From assembly GCA_019188255.1 (NCBI GenBank), contig JAETXT010000001.1, positions 8,804,001 through 8,868,000 of the forward strand: a stretch of DNA of 64,000 nucleotides, written 5' to 3'. This document shows, in pieces, positions 34,129 to 44,618 of this stretch. The notes below the pieces were generated by a model. That model was not told where the DNA came from, ran no database searches, and saw nothing but the letters and a program-made list of their open reading frames with translations. This stretch comes from Verticillium longisporum (Eukaryota; Ascomycota; Sordariomycetes; Glomerellales; Plectosphaerellaceae). Within the stretch, counting starts at the first letter, position 1. The number at the start of each line of letters is the position of its first letter. The translations under genes were made by a program, and so were the position numbers.

Positions 34129-35163
34129 ATGCCGCCCAGTCAGCAAATGAAGGCCTGGCAGTTGTCCTCGCCTGGCCACTTCGAGAAGAACCTGAAACTC
34201 CACGATGACCTCCCCCGTCTCCCCATTGGTCTCGAGACCGACCAGCTCTTCATTCAGGTCCTCAGTGCTGGTATCAACCCTGCAGATTATAAGGTCCCCG
34301 AACTTGGAGTCTTTGCGCACGCCATGGTTGAGTTCCCCAAGACTGCGGGCATGGATTTCTGCGGCCGTGTTGTTGCCGTGGGCAAGACGATTGGCGACAT
34401 CCGTCCCAGTGATCTGGTTCTGGGACGTCTTGAGCCGTCCGGCTCCGAGGGTTCTCTCGCCGAGTTCATCGTCGCATCATACGAGGATGTGGCCAAGGTT
34501 CCCACCAGCGTCGACATTGACGTTGCTGCTGGAGCCCCCACGGCTGCCTTGACAGCCTACCAGACCATTTGTCCTCATGTCAAGAAGGGCGACAAGATCT
34601 TCATCAACGGCGGCTCCGGTGGCACAGGAACATTTGGTATCCAGATTGCCAAAGCTCTTGGCTGTTTTGTCACCGTCTCCTGCTCCGCTGACAAGGCGGC
34701 GCTCTGCAAAGAGCTTGGTGCCGACGAGACTATCGATTACACCTCATGCGACGTCACCCAGATCCTCAAGGAACGCGGCCAAGTCTACAAGCTTTGCGTC
34801 GACAATGTCGGCAACTCTCCCGCCGACCTCTACACCGAGTCCGATACTTTCCTTGTCTCCAAGGGCCAGTATGTTCATGTTGGCGGTGCCATGACTCTGG
34901 ACGGCGCGCGTCGACTCTCCCAGTCCCTGCTCTTGCCAAAGTTCCTTGGCGGCGGCAAGCGCAGGTTCCAGACTTTCCTCGTCAAGAATGACCACGACGA
35001 CCTTCAGCAGATCTCAGACTGGATAGCTCAGGGCAAGCTGAAGACCATCATTGACTCTACTTTTGAGTTTGATGAAGTTCCCAAAGCCTACCTCAAGCTC
35101 AAGGGCGAGCACGGCCAGACGCCATTTGGCAAGATTGTCGTTCACGTTGTGCCCAAACCTTGA
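34129..35163 (+). CDS. Zinc-less medium-chain oxidoreductase (quinone oxidoreductase / RTN4IP1-like)
   Basis: Single exon, 344 residues, start MPPSQQMKAWQL. It is an NAD(P)H-dependent MDR enzyme. The N-terminal GroES-like domain reads VLSAGINPADYKVPE and FPKTAGMDFCGRVVAVG. The Rossmann domain has INGGSGGTGTFGIQIAKALG near residues 160-180. Then come SADKAALCKELGADETIDYT and VDNVGN. Structural and catalytic zinc ligands of alcohol dehydrogenases are absent, which fits the quinone oxidoreductase and Reticulon-4-interacting-protein-1 branch. Such enzymes reduce quinones or activated enones. The ATG at 33850 upstream in frame is rejected, since the intervening translation is Pro/Ser/Thr-rich leader. 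Confidence 0.88.
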   Translation: MPPSQQMKAWQLSSPGHFEKNLKLHDDLPRLPIGLETDQLFIQVLSAGINPADYKVPELGVFAHAMVEFPKTAGMDFCGRVVAVGKTIGDIRPSDLVLGRLEPSGSEGSLAEFIVASYEDVAKVPTSVDIDVAAGAPTAALTAYQTICPHVKKGDKIFINGGSGGTGTFGIQIAKALGCFVTVSCSADKAALCKELGADETIDYTSCDVTQILKERGQVYKLCVDNVGNSPADLYTESDTFLVSKGQYVHVGGAMTLDGARRLSQSLLLPKFLGGGKRRFQTFLVKNDHDDLQQISDWIAQGKLKTIIDSTFEFDEVPKAYLKLKGEHGQTPFGKIVVHVVPKP

Positions 35164-35928
35164 TCGTTCACAACCTTGGGGGAGTTGTTGCATACACATA
35201 TAAGCGGCGGCGGCGGCGGCGGAGGCGGCAGCACCAGCACCAGTAGCTGCGAGATAGCCTTGGTTTCTTCACGATGATTGGGTTTCATATGTTATCCGTC
35301 TAATGGCGTTAATTCCCTTGACGAATGGCGCGGGGTCAAACTTCGCATACCCCTCTTCGATTATCACATGTATTGCTCGATTCGATTATAGCAATTTACC
35401 TCGAGCTCTTTGATGGCGACTTCCTCTACATTTTGATTCGACTACTATTGCCCGTCCCTCTGATATGCACATACTTTCAGTTCAACCATAAAGGAGCAGA
35501 GGCTGGAGTAAGCATACTCGTGTAGCAGAGCTAGAGGATACTACAACGTTGTCACTTAGTTGAGCCTCTCAGTAGGTTTAAAGAACCATCCTCGGCGCCT
35601 TCAAGTGAGAGAGATACATGGCTCAAGCATAGCTGTCACTTTGCAAATCTTTGCCGCAGCATGCTAAGGCGGCGTCATATGACTGGTGTTGCTTTACGGG
35701 CTGTCTCATGTTAGAGCGAGGGCCCAGAATCTCGTAGTTGTACGTGTGCACGAAGTTGAGGATTACAGCGTCAAGTCATGACCTTTGAAATACATGCAAC
35801 AGTGGATCACGAAGTGTAGAGACAAGGAGTGGAGATAGAAAACGCTGGACATTCGTGGGTATCATGGTTAAAAAGAAATGCGTCCTGCAATCCTGGCAAG
35901 ATACGTCCTAGGTGGTGAAGACATATAC
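35164..35928. other. Intergenic, 0.77 kb, between converging genes
   Basis: 3' flanks of two converging genes. Contains the trinucleotide tract at 35204-35230. No gene seen. Confidence 0.6.
35204..35230. repeat. GCG trinucleotide microsatellite
   Basis: Seven near-perfect GCG/CGG units followed by one interrupted unit, in the 3' flank of the oxidoreductase gene. Non-coding here. Confidence 0.8.
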
Positions 35929-37140
35929 TCATACAACCCGCCACCGCTCATAATCCATCGCCTCGTCGGAAAGCTTCGATTTCAGAAGCTGCAACACCCA
36001 TTGAGCATCGTCAGTGCGCCCAATTTCTGTTAGATGCTTCGCCGTATCCATGCCCATTGATGTTATGCGCGCAATAAATCTCTGAACGTTCGGGGCCCGT
36101 TTCGCTCCTACAAGGCTTGGTTGAGGCGGCACAACAAGCTTGTCCGTTTTGAAGAAGTGAAGTGCGCGCTCGAAGCTTGGGTGGGTGGGGTGGTGTAGGT
36201 CGAGATGCGCACGATCAATGGACATTGGATGGGATAATTCCGGTTCCAAGGCAACGTATTTGTCGAACAGTGCTTCGGAAGGACGTGGCCTGTTCCAGGC
36301 TTCGACTGTTGAGTACCAAGACAGTGACCGCCAAGCATGGCTTAGAAGCTGCGGCAAGTTCTTGTCCGATTTCCACCTGTCGTTGACCCTCAGGATGGTC
36401 GCATAAGCACTGTTCAGATTCCTGTCATCGGAGCCGTTGGCCTTCGTCTTGATGAGGCTTGTTAGAATGAAACTGAGATGTGTGCCGCGAGGATCCTCCG
36501 GTATTGACGGTCCGTCCTGTCTCGCCAAGCGATCTGCCCATTCCCACACAACGGCCTCGTGCCCTTCCGCAACGAGGAATCGCATGAGAGCATTAAGGAA
36601 ACTGGCGTCCCCCAGAAACGCACCATCTCGCTCCTCGCCGGAAGACCGTAACCAATCAAGAACTCGAAGGCCAGCTGCCGATTCCAAGATAGCACCTTGT
36701 ATGGACAATGGACTTGACTGAAGAACCTGGTGATGCTTAGCCATCAGGCACCCTGTTGCCGCCTTCCGATTCATCATGCCTCGCGCGACAGCCTTGTCGA
36801 AGACTTCCATCGGATCCTTTTGTAATGCGTCTGCGCGGGGGGTTGTGCGGATACCCTTCTTGAACAGCGGATTCGAGAGGATGGCGCGGAGATGCTGGTC
36901 GGTAGGTCTGTGGTGTTGATGAATGCCGGACTGCTCAGATACTGTTGGACTAGACAACTTGTTGGGCGACAACGTCGGTTCATCGGGACCCCAGCCATGT
37001 TCACGATCGAGATTCGATCGAAAGGACGTCTTGAGTGCATTGAGGAGCTTCTGAGATTCGGCACGAGAAAGAGGTAGAGGTTGGTGAATGGAAGGGAAGA
37101 CGCCCTTCAAAGAGGAAAGCGATTTTGTCGTGTTGAACAT
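35929..37140 (-). CDS. Conserved-looking hypothetical protein, possibly mitochondrial
   Basis: Single exon, 403 residues. I do not recognise a named family. The N-terminus MFNTTKSLSSLKGVFPSIHQPLPLSRA is free of acidic residues, with Lys, Arg, Ser and Leu, as in mitochondrial presequences. The rest is predicted mostly helical, with blocks such as MEVFDKAVARGMMNRKAATGCLMAKH, GDASFLNALMRFLVAEGHEAVVWEWADRLAR, and DDAQWVLQLLKSKLSDEAMDYERWRV. The repeated helix pairs of about 35 residues are reminiscent of pentatricopeptide-type mitochondrial proteins, but no clear repeat consensus is visible. Codon use and length look like a genuine gene. It is divergent from DEF1 with 845 bp between starts. Confidence 0.75.
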   Translation of the reverse strand: MFNTTKSLSSLKGVFPSIHQPLPLSRAESQKLLNALKTSFRSNLDREHGWGPDEPTLSPNKLSSPTVSEQSGIHQHHRPTDQHLRAILSNPLFKKGIRTTPRADALQKDPMEVFDKAVARGMMNRKAATGCLMAKHHQVLQSSPLSIQGAILESAAGLRVLDWLRSSGEERDGAFLGDASFLNALMRFLVAEGHEAVVWEWADRLARQDGPSIPEDPRGTHLSFILTSLIKTKANGSDDRNLNSAYATILRVNDRWKSDKNLPQLLSHAWRSLSWYSTVEAWNRPRPSEALFDKYVALEPELSHPMSIDRAHLDLHHPTHPSFERALHFFKTDKLVVPPQPSLVGAKRAPNVQRFIARITSMGMDTAKHLTEIGRTDDAQWVLQLLKSKLSDEAMDYERWRVV

Positions 37141-37985
37141 GGCAGCGACCAGATGCCTCTGTGCCCAGGATGGCTACCTTGGCTAGGTGTAGAACGGATC
37201 GAATCGGTAGATACTGGTTCTCGTTACGATATCGTGAATTGGGTTGGGAGCAAGTGGGCGAGAAGCTCGTGCCCAGTGAAGATCACAAGTCGAGGACCCT
37301 TAGTCGTCAATAAGAATGGCAACAGGTGGTGTGGGCGAAAGTATGGCCTGATGGCATCACGTCAGACAGGAGACTGGTGGTTCCCCACGAAGCCTGCCAC
37401 AGCGAGGCTACGACAGTCACATGAGTCCCAGAGGTTGACTCACGTGATAGACGGGAGGATCCCTAGCACCGCTACAACATTAATCCGTGCTGTCCACAGC
37501 CCCTTCGGAGTATGAACTAGACCCAAAGCGTCAGCAAAGAGGGCCGTTCCTGCTGCACACGGCCGCTGAAGTACCTGGAGCATGGCCCCTGGCTATGCTC
37601 CCTTGCAGCACCCCCCTACCCGACCTCAGCTGCCCTGTGCCCACACACACTCACGCCTGTTTCTTGTCTCCAGGTCCTGTCCCAGTTCGCCCCAGGCTGA
37701 AGCCTAAGGTTCCATTCTCAGTTCGAGGTCAACTTTTTCCGAGCTGCACAAAACATCCTCCTCCATCCACCTCATCATCATCACCAACCCCATCGAGCCC
37801 ACCGACCGCCCGCACGACGTTTCCTTCCGTCCATCCGCCGCATTTCCTTGTTCCCTCTTCTACACCTAGTCGATCCTCAACTCGACATCGAAAGCTGCCT
37901 TGCCCCCGGGACAGTGCGTAATCGAGCCTGCTCCTTCCCACGTGGAAAACCCCCCCAAATTCTGTGCTTCATCTAGCACCACATC
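37141..37985. other. Divergent intergenic region upstream of DEF1
   Basis: Promoters of the leftward hypothetical gene and of DEF1. The last 300 bp are C-rich with many cctcc/catcc words, a typical leader of highly expressed fungal genes. No gene seen. Confidence 0.6.
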
Positions 37986-40900
37986 ATGTCCGACGTTCAA
38001 ACGCGGCCTGCTGCCTCGCGCGGCAGGGGCTCTGGTCGCGGTGGCAGAGGCGGATTTGCCAGCCGTGGAGGTCGCAACGGCGGCAGGACCAACGGCGCCG
38101 ACAAGACTGATTCGAAGTCCGAGGTCGACAACCCGAGCGCGTTCGACGATGAGGGAGCGGTCGGCGAACTCAAGAAGCTATACGGCGCCAAGACGCCTTT
38201 GATTCAGGAGATGTTCCCTGAGTGGTCTGAAGTCGACATTCTGTTCGCTCTTCAGGAGACAGATGGTGATGAGACCGAGGCTGTCACGCGCATTGCTGAA
38301 GGTGCGTTTTCGCCTCCCCACAAGCTTGCGTCGCGTCTCTCCCAATTGCCATGTTCAGCCCCCATCCATGGTCTAGTCGGCCGTCACGTCCGCCCAGTTT
38401 GCATCCCACCTACCAATTTATGATCGGCAATACCATTTCGTCTTCAAACTGACCACGCGGCTAACCAATTGATCTCGCAGGAACCATCTCTCAATGGGGC
38501 GAAGTTTCCAAGGTCAAGAAGGTCTCCCGTGCCAAGGCCAAGGATTCGACCGCTCCTGCCACTAACATCGACTCATCTGCTTCCATCAGCAGGCCTGTAC
38601 GTGGCGGTCGCATCGTTTCAGAGGGTGGACGCGGCCGCGGCCGAGCCACCGAACGAGGTGGGCGTGGTGGTCGGGGCAGGTCCTCACAACCGGCTCCAAC
38701 GAACGGAGCTCGCCAGACGACAAAGGACAGCCAGCCTCTCTCGGTGCCCACCGAAGAGTCGCCCGCTTGGGGGTCCAAGACTGAGGATGTTGTCGTCCAG
38801 CCCACCACGATTGCCATCGCTCCCATTGATGAATCTCCTCAGGTGCCCGCTCCGCCTTCGAACGCTCCCAAGACTTGGGCCAGCATGCTCCGCCAGGCTG
38901 CCGTTCCAAAGCCCGTCGCTCAACCTAAGGAAGCTCCCACCGTGAAGCTTGCCGAATCCATTGAACCTCTCCCTCCCGTCACCCGCGCTGAACCCGAAAC
39001 CGAGCCCGAGCCTACTCCCGAGGCTCAGCCCGAGCCCGAGACCGCACCTGAAGCTCCCGCCGAAGCCATTGAGGAGCCCATCGCAGCTGAAGTACCTACC
39101 GTCATTGAGCCTGAAGTGGCCCTACAGCCGTCCAAGGACCAACTGACTGAGACCAATCTTGAACAGGTCGCTGATGATTCTCACCCGCCCGAGACCGCGA
39201 CCGTTGCAAGCACCGCAGCTGATTCGTGGGATCCTCGCCTCAATGCTGCCAGTGCCACCGCCACGCCTCTTTCTGCCGCACAGCAAGCGCACCAAGCCTC
39301 CCGCCCTCCGGCGACCCCCACCTCTAACAGCGGCTATGCGACCTCAGCTCTAAAGGCGACTACTGATCGCGCCACTCGTACTCCCAGCTTCCAGCGCAGA
39401 GTACTTGACCAGGAGGAGGCGGTCCGCATGCCGGGCAACCGCGAGGTCGACCGCACCGCCGTCCAGTTCGGTGCCTTCAATATCGGCAGCGAGGATGATG
39501 TTGATGGCGATCGTGAGGAACCTGAAACACGCGCTCAGCCCCCGGCAGAGTCCCCTATCGCCCAACCCCGAACCTCTCTCCCACCTGCTGCCCCTCAGGC
39601 TGCCGTGCCGGAGGCCTTCAGTAACCAGAAGACGCAGGCGGCCCCTGCCCCTTCCGCCGCCCCCTCAGGTAAACATCTCTGACAAAGTACTTATTTGACG
39701 AAGCATGCTAACCATCATATTACAGCTACGCCCGCTACCGCCCCTGCGGCCCAGCCCGCCTCTTCGGTTCAGCGTAAGTCGAGTAACACGTCACACAGTC
39801 GCAACATGTCGCTGACCTCCCGATAGCTCCTCCTGGCGTTGGACAGCCTCAGGGACAGTATTCCCAGTACGGCCAGCCTGGCTCACAGGATGCTTCATCT
39901 TTCCCCCAGAAGTCGATCGATCCCTTCTCGCAGCAGACCAATACTTCTTCTACTCCCAACCGTCTGGACGGCTTCCCAAGCCAGCAAACCCAACAGGCTC
40001 AACAGCCTGGTGGCGCATTCAGCTCCGCGCCCAGCGAGTATTCCTCCTACTACACCTCCGACCCACAGGGACGCGGCCCCTATAGCTATTACGGTCAGCC
40101 CTACGGCCAGCAGAGCGGCCAAGGCCACCAGGAGGTGTCGCCGGTCAGCAGCGATCCTTCAGCGGCTACAACACGTCGCAGGCCGAGAACATCAGCCAGT
40201 ACCCCCAGAGCGCCGGCCTTCACAACCAGTCTCGCTACGGTGGGGCGGTCTCAAACGATGCCAACAGCGGACACACGACTCCCAATCCCTCTACTCAGGC
40301 TCAACAGCAGGCCGCCGGCCAAGGTACCCAGCCGCAATCCCACGGCCAACAAAACTATCCCTATGGCGGTGGTAACGGCAACCACCCCTACTACAACAAC
40401 CCTTACTACTCAAACTACATGGGCTACGGCGGACACTTTGGCCAGGGTGGCTACGGAGGTGGCCCCTACGGCAAGGCTGGCATGTACGGACAGCCGTATG
40501 GCATGTCCCCTCAGGGTCCCTATGAACATGCCTCGTCTCCCGCCAGCGGATTCGCCCAATCATCTCTCCACCGCGGCGACAGCGGCCTGGGTGGCTCCAG
40601 TCTTGGTGGTGACTATGGTGCCCGCGCCGGCTCTGCGCAGTCTGGCAACCCCGGTAGCCTTGGCGGCAGTGGCTTTGGAGGTATCCAGGACTCTTTCGGT
40701 CGCAGCGGCTCGTCTTTCCCCACTCAGTCTTCTGGTCAGGGCTATAACGCCTCCGCTCAGCCATCGACTGGCGCATCTACTAGCGACGACCTGAAGCCAT
40801 ACGGTGAAACCAAGGCCGGAGCAGGCCCTTCGCCCTCTCTTGGCGGTGCTCGTCCTGGCTCTGCCACGCAGAACACGTCCAGCCAGACTGGCCTGCCTCC

Positions 40901-41135
40901 CCCTCAATCTGCCTCGCAAATGGGTGGATACGGCGGCTACCCTAGCCACGCACAAGGCCATAGTCTCCACGGCGGAAGCGGGTACGGTATGGGCGGTAGC
41001 GGACAGCATGCTAACAACGGCTTCGGCTCCTACGGTCAGGCCTATGGCTCGTACGGGGCCCAGGCTTATGGCAGTGGCGGCCAGCAGCAACAGCAGCAAC
41101 AGCAGCAGCGCGGCTGGGGCGGCAACTACCATTAG
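37986..41135 (+). CDS. DEF1: RNA polymerase II degradation factor DEF1, with an apparent one-base frameshift
   Basis: Cytosolic to nuclear factor that recruits the Elongin-Cullin ligase to stalled RNA polymerase II. Exons 37986-38301, 38481-39668, 39726-39773, 39827-41135. Residues 1-50 are RGG-rich. A CUE domain lies at about 58-105 (ELKKLYGAKTPLIQEMFPEW to AVTRIAEGTISQW, joined across intron 1). A long Pro/Glu/Ala-rich region follows, then a Gln/Gly/Tyr-rich C-terminus with a poly-Gln run near the end. Exon 4 reads correctly (QYSQYGQPGSQ to QPYGQQSGQ) in one frame until about 40120. From about 40125 the expected text (PPGGVAGQQRSFSGYN, then GYGGHFGQGGYGG) is in another frame to the stop at 41133-41135. 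One base appears to be missing near caaggccacca. This is probably a sequence error; see findings. Confidence 0.85.
41082..41108 (+). repeat. CAG/CAA poly-glutamine tract in DEF1
   Basis: Mixed cag and caa units encode nine glutamines close to the DEF1 C-terminus. Confidence 0.8.
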
Positions 41136-41768
41136 AGAGGTAGTTCGCGGAGAGATTGGAGATCGAGCAATCAAGACTGATCTCCTGCCAGCTGAGCGGT
41201 CTAGCTTCGACATGCGGTAATTGGACGGAACTCATGCGACTGTTTCTCACTCAAATCGAGAGTGTGTGTATGACTTAAGCGCTTTGTACGATTTACCCAC
41301 CACGAAAGGTTCTTGGGGAACGGGAGGGTGAAACACTTTCAGAATGGTCTTCGGCCTCAACGGGAATGTTTGTTCCTTTTTATTTGCACAGGGACTCCTT
41401 TAATGCGGTTGTCCAGTATGACGGCCGGTGGGGTATTTGAATGCGGACTCCGGACTCATTGCAGGTGGGCTCGCCAAAGGTTGGGGGTGGACCGACCGGA
41501 GGTCTCTCAGGACAGTGAACTCCTTGGAAAGGGGAGATGTTAGCCAATACAATGAGTTTTGGCGTATTGAAGCTTTGTTTGTGTTTTCGTGAACAATCCT
41601 CGTCTTGATGTTACTCGTCTCTACACACATCACGTGGCATGAGCCGGGTGGTCGGAAAATGCTAGAAGCCGCATTTGGTCTCTCTCATTATCTGTTTTCG
41701 ACAATCCAGGTACCAGAATCACCGCACGTCCTGGCCAGTTCAGAACACACGGCATGCCATGCTGTCAT
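41136..41768. other. Intergenic, 0.63 kb, between converging genes
   Basis: 3' flanks of DEF1 and of the leftward flavin monooxygenase. No gene or repeat recognised. Confidence 0.6.
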
Positions 41769-43397
41769 CTATGTCTCCAATTGCGTGGGGTCCTGCAATC
41801 CCAGAGCTGCCGACACCCTCTTCTGCAAAATCCAGTATCCCTCGATCCACTCCTTCGAATATCCCTCTATATGCTGTCCCTTTACTCCTAGACGATCAGC
41901 TTCACTATTGAGCCAATCTACCAGACCTTGAACATATTCGATCTCGCTGCCTCGCAAACTGTGGAATTGCCTGCTGGCAGTTTTTGCTGTCAGTCGCGTC
42001 TCGTACTCAGCCCGCATAATATCGTGGTTCGGCAAAGCCGCAGCACCCGAGAGCACTTGGGCGATTGCCTGGGCTTGATAATCGAAGCAGGCGAACGTGA
42101 CAATATCGAATGGCGTACCAACGAAAGTCAGTGTTGGGTCAGGAATGTAGAACGTGTCCTTGTAGAGGTTGTGGACTGTCGACTTCGTGGATTCGACAAG
42201 TGACGTCCGTGTCACCTGATCTGGAGCAACTTCAAAAGACCTCAAATATGGATACGTAAGCTGATATCCGGTGGCGAAGATGATGGCGTGTATGCCATCT
42301 AAGACGCGACCATCCTTCAGATGGAGCTGTACCGGCAGAGCATTGTTTTGTTCCAGAACTGTCTCGTCTGCAGAAACCTGGTTTTGGGGGACAATGTGAT
42401 CGATCTCCGATATCCGTTCTGTTTGATCGCCGAGAATATTGAAGTTGAAGGCCTCTGTGCTCTCCCGTACGCTCTGATACGTTTTGGCGGAGATGCCGGC
42501 CAACTCACGACATATGTCGACGGCCGACACCCGGCCACCCACGACGACAACATTCTGGCCAGCAAAAGTCTCCGGATGACGATACTGCTTGGAATGCGTG
42601 ACTCTCTCGGGGAATTGTTTCTTCAATGTACTCAGCCCTGGTATTTTGGGGATGAAGGGTATGTCATAATGACCAGACGCGATGACGACAGCGTCAAAAA
42701 AGTGCTCCTCCTCAAAGAATGTAGGCTCCGCATCTTTTGCGTTCTTGTTGTCGATTCGAAGAGTTCGAACCTTCCATTGACCCTGACCTTCTGGCTTGAT
42801 AACTTCTTCCACACGCGTGTTGAATTCAGTTACAGCATTCACGCCGAAATCTTGTGCCAGCCCTTGAATGTAGTCGTTGACCAAGTGATGAGGAACCACA
42901 TCGCGGCCAGCACTTTCAGGCCAGGCAGATAGAGAACTTCTCATGAGATAGGTTGGGATGTTGCTACGGAGGCCTGCGTAGCAAGGTCCAGGTGGTGCGA
43001 ATGTCTTCCGAGTCAGGCCTTTCTCACCCTGGAGCGTAGTGGTTCTTGAGGCAGGCCTGTCTGGAAAGACCTCAGCAGGGCTTTCTGCAGCCAGAGTATC
43101 AGGATATTCGGGGTCTTCTGGTTGGTCCTCGATATATCGCCATATTCCTCCAGCGGATGAGGATCTCTCGAAGACGGTCACGCGTTGGTTGCGTCTCAGG
43201 AGATGAGCGGCGGCTAAGACACCGCTCACTCCTGCGCCGATGACAGCCACAGACTTTTGTGCCGGTGATGTTTTGTCATCCGGCGAGGCTGATGTAAGGC
43301 TGTGAGCCGTGTCTGAAGCACTTGTTGGATTCGAGAAGAGGATGTCATTGTTGTTGACCACCTCGATGGGCGTAAACTGTGCAATTGAAGTTGGCAT
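41769..43397 (-). CDS. Flavin-containing monooxygenase (FMO-like, class B)
   Basis: Single exon, 542 residues from MPTSIAQF (43397); the in-frame ATG at 43466 adds 23 residues of doubtful value. FAD fold: VAVIGAGVSGVLAAAHLLRR near residue 50. The FMO-identifying motif (F-x3-V-x-H-S-x2-Y) is FPERVTHSKQYRHP. The NADPH fold is NVVVVGGRVSAVDI, in which the usual G-x-G-x-S/A-G becomes G-G-R-V-S-A. The distal ATGY motif is IIFATGYQLTYPYL. Relatives oxygenate sulfur or nitrogen atoms of small substrates or perform Baeyer-Villiger oxidation. The substrate is not inferable. No secretion signal. Confidence 0.88.
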   Translation of the reverse strand: MPTSIAQFTPIEVVNNNDILFSNPTSASDTAHSLTSASPDDKTSPAQKSVAVIGAGVSGVLAAAHLLRRNQRVTVFERSSSAGGIWRYIEDQPEDPEYPDTLAAESPAEVFPDRPASRTTTLQGEKGLTRKTFAPPGPCYAGLRSNIPTYLMRSSLSAWPESAGRDVVPHHLVNDYIQGLAQDFGVNAVTEFNTRVEEVIKPEGQGQWKVRTLRIDNKNAKDAEPTFFEEEHFFDAVVIASGHYDIPFIPKIPGLSTLKKQFPERVTHSKQYRHPETFAGQNVVVVGGRVSAVDICRELAGISAKTYQSVRESTEAFNFNILGDQTERISEIDHIVPQNQVSADETVLEQNNALPVQLHLKDGRVLDGIHAIIFATGYQLTYPYLRSFEVAPDQVTRTSLVESTKSTVHNLYKDTFYIPDPTLTFVGTPFDIVTFACFDYQAQAIAQVLSGAAALPNHDIMRAEYETRLTAKTASRQFHSLRGSEIEYVQGLVDWLNSEADRLGVKGQHIEGYSKEWIEGYWILQKRVSAALGLQDPTQLET

Positions 43398-44050
43398 TTC
43401 GTTCCGGTATTTTTGGCTCGATCTGTCTAAAGTAAAAGTTAAACAGACCAGAAGGCCATCCATCACCAGTGCAATATATCAGAGGACCCTTGAAATACGT
43501 AGCTGTGGAAGAGGTATGGGAATCCATCGGCCCCGCCGGGTGGCCAGTTGGATGCATGGCGTGATCTTGCGCAACATTTAGCATCGACGCTATCTGCAGG
43601 GCTCTCGAGAAAACTCACCATTCAGATCAACAGGAATACACGATAGACCCGCACGACTCCTTATCGAGCGACTTTATGCATCGCGTGCCTTGTTATCCGG
43701 CCTCTGCGGGCTATGTTGGTGGATGGGTTCCGGTCTGCTTATCAATTCCTCTTCATCGTTGGGAGCGAGAGCGAAAGTCTGGCCTCCAGATTGCACCATC
43801 CATACTCGAGTCGCGATTTATCAAGTGCCAACCCAAGTCATGATAGCAGGGATGGAAGCTGCCAGTTCGCTACTCTCTCTGGTGCCTTGATAGCTTTCGC
43901 TGAGCACTTGCAAATTGGCGCTCATACGAGCGTCTTCCAATTGATTTGAGAGCACAAAGAAGCAAGGGTATTACTGAACTTGATGCAATGCTGCTACTTA
44001 GACTTTCGACTGAGCAAGTTGTTATTCAACTTCTCATTTCGCTAGATATC
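43398..44050. other. Intergenic, 0.65 kb
   Basis: Promoter side of the flavin monooxygenase, running up to repeat copy B. No gene seen. Confidence 0.55.
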
Positions 44051-44256
44051 TATCAGAGCGTAGGGTTGAGCAGAGTGAAAAAGACTTCCACGTTAGGTCA
44101 GCAGGCAATGGATAACAAATATAGGTAGTTGTTCAACACGTCTGAATTCTGGCCCTCCGCAGCTAGGACTGCCCTCCGCAACCCTTATAAACGCGTTCCC
44201 ATCGTCCCTAGGTCCTAACCAGCACCGTTCTGCGGGTCCACAGGGGCCACCTGACA
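44051..44256 (+). repeat. Dispersed repeat, copy B (solo-LTR-like)
   Basis: About 206 bp, same orientation as copies A and C. It begins tatcagagcg and shares gagcagagtgaa, acgtctgaattctggccctccgcag, a ccctccgcaacc word, a TATA-like ttataaacg and a right end ...ggccacctgaca. This is the most diverged copy in the middle. A possible 5-bp duplication atatc sits at 44046-44050 and again just right of the element (44260-44264), if the element is taken to end about three bases later. Confidence 0.72.
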
Positions 44257-44618
44257 GGTATATCCAGTCGCTCGGGGCTTAGATACTTTGAAAAGTTGTT
44301 GTCTGCTAAGTAGTTCTGAGAGGTATGATAGACTTGACCTGTTTCAGTCGACGTAAAAAACATGTTATAGACCTTCGTTCCGGTGCATAACCCCAGAGCC
44401 CAATCGTATCTGGGGCTTACACGGCTTTGGTAATTGGCTCTATATAGGTACGTAATTGTGGTGGATATTGGTATGCTGGTTGTATCTAGACAATCCTTGC
44501 CCTGACAACATACCACATACCACGTATTGCAATTCTTCCCACAAAACACGATTCGCATGCTAGCATAGGCATGAAGAGTGAACCATGGAATGAAGTCCAT
44601 GGCAGATACCACCGTCAC
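44208..44618 (-). CDS. Hypothetical ORF ending inside repeat copy B
   Basis: Open frame of 136 residues. Not recognised. The middle (YRANYQSRVSPRYDWALGLC, then KVYNMFFTSTETGQVYHTSQ) is rich in Tyr, Thr and Ser and looks beta-rich, and a short Cys cluster CGKNCNTWYVVCCQGKDC lies near residue 30. The last 14 or so residues (RWPLWTRRTVLVRT) are read from the repeat. Like the open frame at 14602-14997, it stops just inside the repeat, so it may be the remnant of a longer gene. It could also be chance. No signal peptide and no splice pattern. Confidence 0.3.
   Translation of the reverse strand: MTVVSAMDFIPWFTLHAYASMRIVFCGKNCNTWYVVCCQGKDCLDTTSIPISTTITYLYRANYQSRVSPRYDWALGLCTGTKVYNMFFTSTETGQVYHTSQNYLADNNFSKYLSPERLDIPVRWPLWTRRTVLVRT

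Noticed and set aside
40135..40794. 219-codon Thr/Arg-rich frame in DEF1
   Set aside because: Out-of-frame continuation after the apparent one-base loss; the DEF1-like text is in the next frame.
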